A DNA stretch of 60,252 nucleotides from assembly GCA_964400885.1 (NCBI GenBank), contig CAYNWH010000007.1, positions 1 through 60,252 of the forward strand, in the 5' to 3' direction. Positions 15,483-23,992 of the stretch are shown here, piece by piece (position 1 is the stretch's first letter; each line of letters opens with the position of its first letter). The notes under the pieces were generated by a model, which was not told the DNA's origin, did no database searches, and saw only the letters and a list, made by a program, of their open reading frames with translations. A program made the position numbers and the translations under genes. This DNA comes from CAYNWH01 sp964400885. GTDB taxonomy: Bacteria; Patescibacteriota; Patescibacteriia; CAIXNZ01.

Positions 15483-16868
15483 TTACTTCTTCCTGACCAA
15501 ATTGCGAATAGCAAAAATTAAAATTATTGCTAAAACAAGTAAAAGACCAATCATATAATAAATTGGACTGATCTCTTCTTTAGTTTTTGGTTCCTGCGTC
15601 CCAGCTAGCTGATAATGGACGATTCTTGTTTCTTTAGCTATCGGGCCATAATTACTTTCAGCTTCAGCCTCAATTAAATTTGTGCCTTCGGCTAATTCCA
15701 AAGGAAAAGAAAATTCGCCAGTTTTTGAATCAATTTGCGGATGCAAATCGTCTAAAGTTTTACCATTTAAACTTATTTTTATAACCGCTTTCGGATCTGA
15801 AATGCGGCCGGAAAAACTTACAACGTTATTGGCTTGAGTAATCTCCTGATTATCAGCAATATAAAGCTCCAAATGCGGCACGACCCTGTAACTGCCGGCC
15901 TCATTAATTGTAAAGGAAATCTGGGGTTTATCATCTACTATTGCTGATTGAAAATTTTCTATTTCTTCGGGCTTTAAAATAAACTGGTCATCTTTTAAAA
16001 TATCCGGATTCCAGACATAAGGCAGATCATAATAAGTGACTTCTAAAGGCGTTTTGAAAAAATTCAAGAATTCATAATCAATCCAAAAATATAAATAATC
16101 AAAAGTCGTGTAATCTGCCAAATTAGCAATATAATTCACTGCTTCTTCACTGGAGAGATCAATCGGTTCCCTAAAAACAACTTTAACTTTATCCAGCAGA
16201 TCTAAAATAAAATTATCTACTTTGGTAGCGTCAGTAATTTCATTTAATTTAGTGGTCTGAGAACCAGCCTGATAAAATAACTCATTAATCAAAACTTGCT
16301 GAATTGTTTTTTGCCCGTCCCCTGTCACAGATTCAGGTATTAATTCGTCTTGATTGGCTTGATTATCATTGGCAACTAACTGGACAAAATAATTGCTAGT
16401 ATTAAAAGCCAAATCCATTTGCGGATAGAGCGAACTATATAAACTTATAAAATTTATGCCTGTCTGGCCTATTACTGCTGGATTTTTAACATTAGTTAAG
16501 GTAATAGTAATTTTCTGTCCTTGAGAAACATTAATGGGTTTAGGCCAATAATACCTGATGTCATCGCAATTAGAAACGCAATTGGGATTAGTTTTGCCAA
16601 TAATCGCTGTGCCAGACGGCAAGCCAGCAATGCTTAATTTTGCCTGGCTTAAATCAGGGCTATAACCGCCTAAAGAAATTAATATATGGCCAAGAGCAGA
16701 ATCCTGCGGCAGAGAAAAACTGATTGTCCAGGTGGCAAAGCTAGAGACAGTCTTTGGCTGGACCTGGAAAGAAAAATCACTCAAACCGCTCACTGCCTGG
16801 CTTTGGCTGGGCAAAACTAAAAATGCACCTAGGCTTAAAATTAATATTATTTGTAAAAACTTTTTCAT
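15483..16868 (-). CDS. Secreted, membrane-anchored protein with C-terminal Ig-like domain
   Basis: The 461-residue protein has a signal peptide (MKKFLQIILILSLGAFLVLP.., cleavage near SQA). A long beta-rich extracellular region follows, with one disulphide-capable pair (NPNCVSNCDD, about 94-103). Near 345-425 a segment of the form VSFSGRISDPKAVIKISLNG then LAEGTNLIEAEAES looks like a glucodextranase-B/Ig-like fold. A C-terminal helix (about 438-456) with a basic end anchors it in the membrane. The function is unknown; a surface structural or sensor role is likely. It precedes no obvious partner and lies upstream of the envelope-unrelated pheT. Confidence 0.65.
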   Translation of the reverse strand: MKKFLQIILILSLGAFLVLPSQSQAVSGLSDFSFQVQPKTVSSFATWTISFSLPQDSALGHILISLGGYSPDLSQAKLSIAGLPSGTAIIGKTNPNCVSNCDDIRYYWPKPINVSQGQKITITLTNVKNPAVIGQTGINFISLYSSLYPQMDLAFNTSNYFVQLVANDNQANQDELIPESVTGDGQKTIQQVLINELFYQAGSQTTKLNEITDATKVDNFILDLLDKVKVVFREPIDLSSEEAVNYIANLADYTTFDYLYFWIDYEFLNFFKTPLEVTYYDLPYVWNPDILKDDQFILKPEEIENFQSAIVDDKPQISFTINEAGSYRVVPHLELYIADNQEITQANNVVSFSGRISDPKAVIKISLNGKTLDDLHPQIDSKTGEFSFPLELAEGTNLIEAEAESNYGPIAKETRIVHYQLAGTQEPKTKEEISPIYYMIGLLLVLAIILIFAIRNLVRKK

Positions 16869-16958
16869 ATACTAGCTTTAGTAATTTATTCTATATATAT
16901 ATATAATTCCAAATTTTTCCAATCACTAATGCCTAATTACTAATTCCCAATAGCTAAA

Positions 16959-19364
16959 CTATTTTCTAATCTGCGCCCCTAATTTTTCTTCTAAAGTTTT
17001 TAAAACTTGTGCCTGAATTACCTGCACTTCTTCCATGGTTAATGTTTTATCATCAGAACGGTATTCTATTCTAAAAGCAATTGATTTTTTGCCTTCAGGG
17101 ATACCTTTACCTTCATAAACATCGAAAAAAGTTACTTTGCGGATCAAATCTTTATCAACACTTTTGACTAAATCATCAACCTGCTCCCAAAGTATTTTTT
17201 TCTCAATAATCATAGAGATATCCAGATCAATATTCGGGAATTTAGAAATAGTTTTATATTTCAGATCATCAGAATACAAAGCTACTAATTTAGTTAGATT
17301 TAATTCAAAAAATGCCACTTTTATTTCTAAATCTAATTTTGAATATAAATTATCCGCTAACTCGCTTATATAGCCAAAATCTTTTCCAGAAACCATTATT
17401 TTTACTGTTCGGTTTTTTTTGCCAAAAACTGGTGCTTGGCTTGTTTTAGCAAATTTATAATCCAAATGCAAACGCGAAAGTAAAGCTGATATTATATTTT
17501 TAGCAATATAAAACGGCTCACTGTTTTTCTTTTCCTGCAAAAGACCAGCGACCCACTTCTCCTGTAAAGGCAAATGACCTTGCCCTTTATCAGAAATCTT
17601 CTCGCCTTTTTCATTCTTTAAATAAGTTGAGCCAACTTCAAACAAGCTAATATCGTCATAAAAACGGTTATTTAAAACCATATTTTGCAGTAAATTAGGC
17701 ACCAAAGTTATTCTTAATCTGCTGGTTTCCTGAGAAAGCGGATTGCTTATTTTAATATGATCATCAATATCTAAGCCTATTCTTTTCAGTTGCTCTTCGC
17801 TGTTAAATGAATAATTATAGACTTCAGTCATGTCAAAACCATAAGCTAAGATATTTTTGATTTTCCTTTCCAGCTCTCTTTCTGGATTTAATTCCGGTCG
17901 CTGCATTTTAACTTCTGGCATTTTGATTTCAATATTGTCATAGCCGTAAATTCTAGCGACTTCTTCCACAATATCTTCTGGAATAGAAATATCCTTAGTG
18001 GCCCGCCAAGTCGGGATTGTAACTTCTAACCCATTTTTTTTCTTTTTATTGACAAAGCCTAAAGAATCTAAAATTTCAATAACTTTCTTCGGATCAATAG
18101 CCTGGCCTATCTTTTTATTTATAAAATCAAAATCAATTTCAATCGGCCCCTGATTTAATTTAAATTTTTTCACATCTTCAATTTGGGAAATAATCTTTGC
18201 TTCTTCGCAAAGCTGTAAAATCAATTCTATGGCTTTTTTAATGCCTAGCTCTGCAATATTAGGATCCAAAGATTTCTCAAAACGAATAGACGCTTCTGTC
18301 CTCAAGCCTAATTTGGCAGATGTCTTGCGAATAGAAACATGGTCAAAATTAGCTGATTCAATAATTATTTTTTTAGTTCGGCTGTCAATTTCTGTATTAG
18401 CGCCGCCCATTACGCCAGCAATGGCAATCGGCTGTTTAGCGTCAGCAATAACCAGCGTTTCTTCAGTTAATTTACGAGTTTCCTCATCCAAAGTTTTAAT
18501 TTTCTCACCCGGAGTAGCATTGCGCACAATAATGCGCTGGCCTTCTAATTTATCATAATCAAAAGCATGAAGCGGCTGGCCAATTTCCATCATTACATAA
18601 TTAGTAATATCCACAATATTATTAATAGAACGCATGCCTACAGCCTGCACTCTCTTTTTAAGCCAATCAGGAGATTCAGCGATTTTAATGCCTTCAATGA
18701 CCACGCCCATATAACGCGGACAAAGCTTATAATCTTCAATTTTTATATTTAATTTTTCCTTACCATCTTTAAAACTTTCTACTTTATAAATTTTTAACTT
18801 TTCATTTAAAATAGCCGCCACTTCCCTAGCCACACCATAATGCGCCCACAAATCAGGCCTATGCGTTAATGATTTGTTATCAATTTCATAAACTATATCA
18901 TCCAGACCCAAAGCTTTAGCTAACGTTGTGCCTGACACTAATTTGTTATCCAAAATTAAAATCCCAGAATGGTCTTTACCCAAGCCTAATTCATCTTCAG
19001 CGCATAGCATGCCTTCTGATTCTTCACCGCGCACTTTTACTTTTTCAATCTTCATGCCATTAGCTAAAATCGTGCCAATCAAAGCGACTGGCACTTTTTG
19101 ACCTTTGGCAATATTAGGCGCGCCACAAACTATTTTTAATTTTTTTTCACCAATATTAATAACAGCCAATTGCAACTTATCAGCATTCGGATGTTTTTTG
19201 ACTTCTAAAATTTCCCCCACCACTACGCCTTTTAGGTTTTCTTTTTGATCAACAAACCCTTCCACTTCAGCCATGGCCATAGTCAATTTCAAACCCAGCT
19301 CTTTAGCACTTAAAGAGTCAGCAATCTTTACAAAATCTTTTAACCAATTACGGGAAATATACAT
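16959..19364 (-). CDS. pheT: Phenylalanyl-tRNA synthetase beta subunit
   Basis: PheT (801 aa, normal size) pairs with PheS in an alpha2-beta2 enzyme charging tRNA-Phe. The N-terminal OB-fold tRNA-binding domain is seen at VVGEILEVKKHPNADKLQLA (about 47-66). B3/B4 editing-domain sequence, the B5 domain (IPTWRATKDISIPEDIVEEV) and a C-terminal anticodon-binding FDX-ACB region (ISKFPNIDLDISMII) follow. pheT is separated from pheS by a CBU_0592-like gene and nif3, an unusual spacing for this pair. No SD; no T-box-like leader was seen. Confidence 0.96.
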   Translation of the reverse strand: MYISRNWLKDFVKIADSLSAKELGLKLTMAMAEVEGFVDQKENLKGVVVGEILEVKKHPNADKLQLAVINIGEKKLKIVCGAPNIAKGQKVPVALIGTILANGMKIEKVKVRGEESEGMLCAEDELGLGKDHSGILILDNKLVSGTTLAKALGLDDIVYEIDNKSLTHRPDLWAHYGVAREVAAILNEKLKIYKVESFKDGKEKLNIKIEDYKLCPRYMGVVIEGIKIAESPDWLKKRVQAVGMRSINNIVDITNYVMMEIGQPLHAFDYDKLEGQRIIVRNATPGEKIKTLDEETRKLTEETLVIADAKQPIAIAGVMGGANTEIDSRTKKIIIESANFDHVSIRKTSAKLGLRTEASIRFEKSLDPNIAELGIKKAIELILQLCEEAKIISQIEDVKKFKLNQGPIEIDFDFINKKIGQAIDPKKVIEILDSLGFVNKKKKNGLEVTIPTWRATKDISIPEDIVEEVARIYGYDNIEIKMPEVKMQRPELNPERELERKIKNILAYGFDMTEVYNYSFNSEEQLKRIGLDIDDHIKISNPLSQETSRLRITLVPNLLQNMVLNNRFYDDISLFEVGSTYLKNEKGEKISDKGQGHLPLQEKWVAGLLQEKKNSEPFYIAKNIISALLSRLHLDYKFAKTSQAPVFGKKNRTVKIMVSGKDFGYISELADNLYSKLDLEIKVAFFELNLTKLVALYSDDLKYKTISKFPNIDLDISMIIEKKILWEQVDDLVKSVDKDLIRKVTFFDVYEGKGIPEGKKSIAFRIEYRSDDKTLTMEEVQVIQAQVLKTLEEKLGAQIRK

Positions 19365-19370
19365 AAAATG

Positions 19371-19652
19371 CTATTTTAGCCATTTATTAATGAATCCCCT
19401 TTTGTCATTGTTATAATTTCTATACATATCAATCACAATATCGCGGAAAGAAATCAGCAGCCAAATTATACTAAAAGCAATAAAAGGATAGCTGTTTATA
19501 TTATTAGCATAAACATACAAAAACAAACCGCCAAAAAAATTAAACAAATCATAAATCAGATAATCCTGTTTCCACTTATGCAATTGATTTAAAATAAAGG
19601 CAACTACTATTAATAAAACTCCAATACTGCCAATTATTAATGCGCTGTCCAT
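19371..19652 (-). CDS. CBU_0592-like small membrane protein
   Basis: This 93-residue protein has three hydrophobic segments (about 5-23, 33-50, 53-70) separated by short basic loops. The pattern DLFNFFGGLFLYVYANN resembles the CBU_0592 family of unknown function. It sits 6 bp upstream of pheT in the same direction and is probably translated from the same transcript. The assignment is by pattern only. Confidence 0.6.
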   Translation of the reverse strand: MDSALIIGSIGVLLIVVAFILNQLHKWKQDYLIYDLFNFFGGLFLYVYANNINSYPFIAFSIIWLLISFRDIVIDMYRNYNNDKRGFINKWLK

Positions 19653-19699
19653 AGATTTTAAATTAATAGTTAATTTATTGAACTTTTATCTTTTGATAA

Positions 19700-20458
19700 T
19701 TAAATATTATTAGGCACATCCACAAATTCAACATCAATATCAAATTCCTTAGCCACTAATTCACCTAGATTTTGCACACCCAGTTTTTCCGTATTGTAGT
19801 GTCCAGCATTAATAAAATTTATCTTGATTTCTTCAACTTGTCTGACGATCTCTTCTCGGATATCGCCGCAGATATAAGTATCGCAACCAACTGCAACAGC
19901 AGCTTTATAATCAGGAGAAGCGCCACCAGAAATTATGCCGACTTTTTTAACCTTATTGGGTCCTGCCGCAAGATTATAGGAATTAATATTTAATTTTTTA
20001 TTAACCAAGCTAACAAAATCACTAAAATTTATCGGCTGATCTAATTCGCCAGTATAACCAATATCACCGTAATCGGGAGTATTTAAAACTTTCATATTCA
20101 CCAAGCCTAGCAAACGGCACAAACTAATATTGTTGCCAATCTCCGGATGAGCATCCAAAGGCAGATGAAAACCCATTAAATTAAGATCATTGCTTAAAAG
20201 TAATTTTAATCGGTTTCTAAAAATACCGGTAATCTGTTTGCTTTCAAAAATGGATCTGAATAAGCCATGATGCACAATGATCATTTGCGCCTTTTTAGCA
20301 ATGGCAGCTTCAATTATTTTTTGTGATAAACTCACACCAGTAATTATCTTCTTAATTTCTTTAACACCCTCAACCTGAAGGCCATTATGACAATGATCTT
20401 CAAAATCTTTAACTTTCAGATACTCCTCGCAAAATTTTACGATTTTATCTCTGTCCAT
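19700..20458 (-). CDS. NIF3-like dinuclear metal-centre protein
   Basis: I place the start at the ATG at 20458 (252 residues, MDRDKIVKFCEEYLKVKDFE). The longer frame from 20512 adds 18 residues encoded by a hairpin repeat and is probably not native. Family signatures are NGLQVEG (about 23-29), MIIVHHGLF (metal-binding His pair), LPLDAHPEIGNN and the C-terminal FINAGHYNTEKLGVQ. NIF3/YbgI proteins form hexamers with a two-metal site. Their biochemical role is still debated (GTP cyclohydrolase-like or hydrolase). Confidence 0.9.
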   Translation of the reverse strand: MDRDKIVKFCEEYLKVKDFEDHCHNGLQVEGVKEIKKIITGVSLSQKIIEAAIAKKAQMIIVHHGLFRSIFESKQITGIFRNRLKLLLSNDLNLMGFHLPLDAHPEIGNNISLCRLLGLVNMKVLNTPDYGDIGYTGELDQPINFSDFVSLVNKKLNINSYNLAAGPNKVKKVGIISGGASPDYKAAVAVGCDTYICGDIREEIVRQVEEIKINFINAGHYNTEKLGVQNLGELVAKEFDIDVEFVDVPNNI

Positions 20459-20471
20459 AAATCTGATTGTC

Positions 20472-20537
20472 ATGGTGAGCTTAGTCGAACCATGACTTTT
20501 AATTCTCGCCACACTTCGACTATGCTCAGTGTGACAG
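20472..20537. repeat. Twin hairpin repeats with TTCGACTAxGCTCA cores
   Basis: Two opposed elements occupy the nif3-pheS gap. One reads CATGGTGAGCTTAGTCGAACC (stem CATGGT/ACCATG). The other is CACACTTCGACTATGCTCAG with stem CACACT/AGTGTG. The cores are near reverse complements, while the stems differ but remain self-paired. Confidence 0.75.
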
Positions 20538-20542
20538 ATTAC

Positions 20543-21583
20543 TTAAAATTGGTTAAGGAATCTCAAATCCCCTGATTGTAATAAGCGAATATCATCTATC
20601 CCATATTTCATCATGACCAACCTTGTTAAACCCAAGCCAAAAGCAAAACCAGACCATTTGGCCGGATCAATACCGCCTGATTTCAAAACATTGGGATGAA
20701 CTAAGCCAGAACCCACAAATTCAATCCAGCCAGTCTGTTTACAAACAGAACAGCCTTTACCCCCGCAAATCAAACAACCAAAATCCAACTCAAAACCCGG
20801 TTCCACAAAAGGAAAATAGCCTGGCCTTAATCTGACCTTAACTTCTTTTTTAAAAATCGCTGAAAGCATTTCTTTCATCACAGCCACCAAATTAGCAATG
20901 GAAATTTCTTTATCAACCATAAGCCCCTCCAGCTGATAAAAAGTATGGTCATGGGAAGCATCAGTGGCTTCATTGCGAAAAACTCTACCTGGAACAACGC
21001 AACGCAAAGGCGCACCATATCTTTGCATAGCACGAATTTGAACTGGTGAAGTATGCGTACGTAAAACTAATTTATCTTTCCCTGAGCCTGTCGAAGGGTC
21101 AATATAAAAAGTATCTTGAGCATCTCTAGCCGGATGCCAGCTGGGAATATTTAAAGCCTCAAAATTATAATAATCAGATTCTAATTCCGGACCGTCTAAA
21201 ATCATAAAACCCATGGATTTAAAAATATCCTCCAATTCAGACTGAACTTGAGTCATGGGATGCAAATGGCCTAACTTATATTTCTCAATTTCCAAGGTCA
21301 CATCAATAAAATCCTGCTCCAAATTTGTTTCGGTTTGCAAATCCAAATCAGCCTTTTTTTTGTTTAAAGCTTTGCTTATTTCTTCCTTGACGTCATTAGC
21401 CATCGCCCCGAGCTTAGGCCGTAAATCTTCAGAAACATCTTTAATATCTTTCAAAAGCTTGGCCAATTCCCCGCTCTTTCTGGAAAAATATTTATTTTCA
21501 ATCTCCTGCCATTCTTTTGAATTTTTTATGCCCTGAATTTCTTTCAATGCCTGCTCCTTTAATTTTTTGAGATTTAATTCCAT
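20543..21583 (-). CDS. pheS: Phenylalanyl-tRNA synthetase alpha subunit
   Basis: PheS (346 aa) is the catalytic class II subunit. An N-terminal coiled coil (about 1-85) is followed by HPMTQVQSELEDIF, motif 2 (VFRNEATDASHDHTFYQLEG) and motif 3 (FGLGLTRLVMMKYGIDDIR). A segment PSTGSGKD near residues 163-170 is encoded by a TTCGACAGGCTCA repeat and is not typical of the family. The gene start is duplicated: MELNLKKLKE recurs 71 bp upstream in a 19-codon decoy ORF. The ATG at 21583 is the correct start by alignment with the coiled-coil domain. Confidence 0.95.
   Translation of the reverse strand: MELNLKKLKEQALKEIQGIKNSKEWQEIENKYFSRKSGELAKLLKDIKDVSEDLRPKLGAMANDVKEEISKALNKKKADLDLQTETNLEQDFIDVTLEIEKYKLGHLHPMTQVQSELEDIFKSMGFMILDGPELESDYYNFEALNIPSWHPARDAQDTFYIDPSTGSGKDKLVLRTHTSPVQIRAMQRYGAPLRCVVPGRVFRNEATDASHDHTFYQLEGLMVDKEISIANLVAVMKEMLSAIFKKEVKVRLRPGYFPFVEPGFELDFGCLICGGKGCSVCKQTGWIEFVGSGLVHPNVLKSGGIDPAKWSGFAFGLGLTRLVMMKYGIDDIRLLQSGDLRFLNQF
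21080..21098. repeat. TTCGACAGGCTCA-type repeat inside pheS
   Basis: CCCTGAGCCTGTCGAAGGG forms a CCCT/AGGG-flanked palindromic unit read in frame as DPSTGSG. It belongs to the same family as the elements at 10038 and 20472-20537. Confidence 0.75.
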
Positions 21584-21594
21584 AATATCTTAAT

Positions 21595-21654
21595 TTAGTC
21601 CGCCGAAGCTTCAGCGAAGGCGGGCTCTTTAAGTTTTTTAAGATTTAATTCCAT
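21595..21654 (-). other. Decoy ORF from duplicated pheS start plus palindromic repeat
   Basis: ATG at 21654 opens a 19-codon frame MELNLKKLKEPAFAEASAD followed by TAA. The first ten codons duplicate the pheS start with four silent base changes. The rest is the palindromic repeat CCGCCTTCGCTGAAGCTTCG at about 21601-21627. It is unlikely to encode a functional protein, but it could affect pheS translation. Confidence 0.7.
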
Positions 21655-21657
21655 ATT

Positions 21658-22332
21658 TTATTTAATTATTTCTTCAAGTCTTTTCTGCCACCAATTTTGA
21701 ACCGACTGAAGATGTTTTTGGGGGCCTTGTTTTCTAAAATGGGCTAATCTCTCCTGGAAAATCTTATGATATTTTTTAAAATTAACCGAACTTCTTAAAG
21801 CCCATAAAGCAAACCTAATGTCTTGTTTTTCCTTTTCTTTAATAAATTTATCATCTAAATATCTATTGGGCGAATGGTCAAAATCAATCGAGACTAGCTT
21901 AATTTTATTTTTAAAAATCTTTTTGGCTAATAAATTAACTTTTTTCTCCCTTGTCTTTTCGCAAAAAATATAAATATCAGCTGGTAACAATTTCTTTTTC
22001 TCCAATATTTTTCTGGTAAATAATAAATTTTCTAAGGTTGACAAAGCTTTCGCTTCTTTAATAAATTGCCAATTATTAGTTTTCTTTCTAAGAAAAGGCC
22101 GTCTAGCTAAAACGTAAAAATACTTAACCATTTCTCCGGCTTCATCCCTTTTAAAAGGCTTAAAAATATCTGTTTTGCCGCCGCTAAAAACGATTAAAGG
22201 CTTTTTTATCTTATTTTTCAAAGAGATCTCATAGATATTATTAAACGCCAATTTTAAATAAGTTTTATAATTCTCATCTTTGCGAATATCTTTAGGTATG
22301 CCATAGCCTAAAACCAGAAATAAAGTCTGCAT
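21658..22332 (-). CDS. DUF218/YdcF-like protein
   Basis: This 224-residue protein has the DUF218 pattern: MQTLFLVLGYGI at the start, LIVFSGGKTD (about 47-56), EAGEMVKYF, then a conserved acidic-Ser-Thr-EN element EAKALSTLENLLFTRKIL. IYIFCEKTREKKVNLLAKKIF follows. Family members (ElyC, SanA, YdcF) are linked to envelope integrity or bind nucleotide-like ligands; most carry a membrane helix, which this one lacks. The C-terminus is basic and helical. It lies between rseP and pheS without an SD. Confidence 0.7.
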   Translation of the reverse strand: MQTLFLVLGYGIPKDIRKDENYKTYLKLAFNNIYEISLKNKIKKPLIVFSGGKTDIFKPFKRDEAGEMVKYFYVLARRPFLRKKTNNWQFIKEAKALSTLENLLFTRKILEKKKLLPADIYIFCEKTREKKVNLLAKKIFKNKIKLVSIDFDHSPNRYLDDKFIKEKEKQDIRFALWALRSSVNFKKYHKIFQERLAHFRKQGPQKHLQSVQNWWQKRLEEIIK

Positions 22333-22392
22333 ATTTTATAAAAATTATTTTCCTATCACCAATCACTAATGACCAATAGCTAATTATCAAAA

Positions 22393-23505
22393 TTACTGCA
22401 CAATTTTCGCTATGATATTAGTAAAAATATCGCTATAACGAATTACGTCCTGAAAAGTAATAATAATCACCAAAATCATTAAAACAGCAAAGCCTATTGT
22501 ATGGACAATTGATTCAATTTTCTGGGAAACTGGTTTACGGCGGATTTTTTCAATAGCCAGGAATAAAAGCCGGCCGCCGTCCAAAGCCGGAAAAGGTATG
22601 AAATTTATAATTGCTAAATTTAAAGACAGCAAAGCAGTAAATTGTAAAACATAAATAAAGCCTAAACGAGCGACCTGGCCGGTTAAAACAGCTATGCCCA
22701 CGGGACCAGAAACCTGAACGCCAAGCGGCTTGCCAATAATTAAATTTTTCAAAATATTGCCAAAAGCAAAAACAATTTCCTTGGTCAATAAGCCGGTTAA
22801 TTTAAAGCCCTGCCAAATCGCTTGGTGAATAGGATAAGCAACAATGCCTGTTTCTACCAGGCCAATGCCAATGCCAGCCTTGCCATCACCAATATCCACG
22901 ACCTGAATGTCTTTATCTAAAATTTGACCATCTCTTTGAATTTTATAATCTACTGTCTGGCCGATTTTACTGGAAGTATCAGCTAATAGTTTATTCACGC
23001 CTTTTACTTCCTGGCCGTCAACAGCTAAAAGCACATCGCCGACTTTTATGCCGGCTTCTTTAGCCGGCTTGTCATCTAGCACAGAAACAACCTGAACTTT
23101 ATAATCTTTAACCAAGCCCTGCTCCAATGCTGTCTGATCAACTGCCTGCGGCAAGCCAATGGCAAAGCCAAAAGTAAACAAAACAGCGCAAAGCAAAAAA
23201 TTCATAACCACACCAGCTACCAAAACAATAGCCCGGCGCCAGGCTTTTTGGCTGGCAAAACTATCCGGATCTTTACGATTTTCACCATCTTCACCTTTTA
23301 TTTTGACAAAACCGCCTAAAGGGATCCAATTAACTGAATAAAAAACTCCGTCTTTACCTTTTTTGCCCCAAATTCTGGGCGGAAAGCCAAAGCCGAATTC
23401 CTCAACTTTCATGCCCATTTTTTTGGCTGTAATAAAATGGCCAAATTCATGGACAAAAACTAAAATGCCTAAAACAATAACAAAAATTAATACAGTAAAA
23501 AGCAT
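22393..23505 (-). CDS. rseP: Site-2 intramembrane metalloprotease (RseP/RasP-like)
   Basis: The 370-residue M50 protease cleaves transmembrane substrates. The zinc motif HEFGH is at 19-23 in the first helix. A PDZ domain (about 120-210, with KPAKEAGIKVGDVLLAVDG) is followed by a central helix and the second metal motif ALDGGRLLF (about 305). Hydrophobic segments at 1-18, 95-115, 280-300 and 340-360 fit the family topology. No anti-sigma factor gene is adjacent. Length and motif order are complete, so it is likely active. Confidence 0.94.
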   Translation of the reverse strand: MLFTVLIFVIVLGILVFVHEFGHFITAKKMGMKVEEFGFGFPPRIWGKKGKDGVFYSVNWIPLGGFVKIKGEDGENRKDPDSFASQKAWRRAIVLVAGVVMNFLLCAVLFTFGFAIGLPQAVDQTALEQGLVKDYKVQVVSVLDDKPAKEAGIKVGDVLLAVDGQEVKGVNKLLADTSSKIGQTVDYKIQRDGQILDKDIQVVDIGDGKAGIGIGLVETGIVAYPIHQAIWQGFKLTGLLTKEIVFAFGNILKNLIIGKPLGVQVSGPVGIAVLTGQVARLGFIYVLQFTALLSLNLAIINFIPFPALDGGRLLFLAIEKIRRKPVSQKIESIVHTIGFAVLMILVIIITFQDVIRYSDIFTNIIAKIVQ

Positions 23506-23578
23506 GTATCTAAATTTAATATTAAAAAAATTTATAACTTAATTTTAGCTTAACTAAAAATAAAAATCAAATCCAGGC

Positions 23579-23607
23579 TTGACATTTTTGATAAAATTTG
23601 CTAATAT
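23579..23607 (+). promoter_or_regulatory. Consensus promoter for noncoding RNA 1
   Basis: TTGACA (23579-23584), 17-base spacer ending TGC (extended -10) and TAATAT (23602-23607). It points away from rseP into the 735-bp gap. Confidence 0.85.
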
Positions 23608-23819
23608 TTTATTAACTAAAAGAATTGCTAATCTCAGTATTAACTTCGGGTTAGGCGAGACAGGCAGTGTACAATGTTTGTCTCAAGAGTTGCGATCTAC
23701 TGGGCCAGGTCACAAAGGGCTCTAACGATCGATCCCGAGGGAGAAACCTTAGCTGAAAAAGCGCGCTATAGCTGAGGCAGAATCCTAGCCGTAAGGCAAA
23801 AACTCTAATTTTCGAAAAA

Positions 23820-23847
23820 AAGCCGCTTAACGGCTTAAATTTTTTTT
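23820..23847. terminator. Terminator-like hairpin inside the RNA 1 region
   Basis: AAGCCG-CTTAA-CGGCTT is followed by AAA and eight T on the plus strand. On the minus strand the stem runs directly into seven T, so it could stop either strand. It may instead be a structural stem of RNA 1. Confidence 0.55.
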
Positions 23848-23927
23848 AGGGCCCGCAAAAAAGAGCTGTATGGCCAAAAACCAGGCCAAGGCTTAGGTCA
23901 TGCTCTCTAGGGCCCAAGTACTATTCC

Positions 23928-23958
23928 GCGGTCTGATATTCATCAGACCGCTTTATGA
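23928..23958 (+). terminator. Intrinsic terminator of noncoding RNA 1
   Basis: GCGGTCTGAT-ATTC-ATCAGACCGC is a perfect ten-pair stem followed by TTTATGATT. The next promoter starts at 23959. Confidence 0.88.
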
Positions 23959-23987
23959 TTGACAATATGAATTCTCTTTGCTAATCT
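23959..23987 (+). promoter_or_regulatory. Consensus promoter for noncoding RNA 2
   Basis: TTGACA (23959-23964), 17-base spacer ending TGC and TAATCT (23982-23987). Confidence 0.82.
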
Positions 23988-23992
23988 TTATT

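Larger units (their letters stand above)
23614..23958 (+). ncRNA. Structured noncoding RNA 1 of unknown class (about 345 nt)
   Basis: No ORF is present. The region between a consensus promoter and a strong terminator folds locally into many stems. These are GAGACA/TGTCTC (about 23657-23684), CCTTAGCT/AGCTGAGG (about 23747-23777), a long-range GGTTAGG/CCTAGCC, a crossing AGAGTT/AACTCT pair that would make a pseudoknot, AAGCCG/CGGCTT (23820-23836), and a stacked hairpin at 23849-23914 (GGGCCC, AGAGC/GCTCT, TGGCC/GGCCA). I looked for tmRNA (no GTTCGAATC arm or tag), RNase P (no GAGGAAAGTC), SRP and 6S hallmarks and found none. It may end early at the internal hairpin near 23847. The boundaries are inferred. 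Confidence 0.6.

Noticed and set aside
16885..16905. TATATATATATATA tract as a functional promoter or origin element
   Set aside because: A simple AT dinucleotide run in an AT-rich gap upstream of a repeat tract, with no -35 partner at suitable spacing.
23614..23960. tmRNA, RNase P RNA, SRP RNA or 6S RNA
   Set aside because: No TTCGAATC T-arm or tag ORF, no GAGGAAAGTC/ACAGAA pair, no SRP tetraloop-GGAAG motif and no single long hairpin with central bubble were found on either strand.
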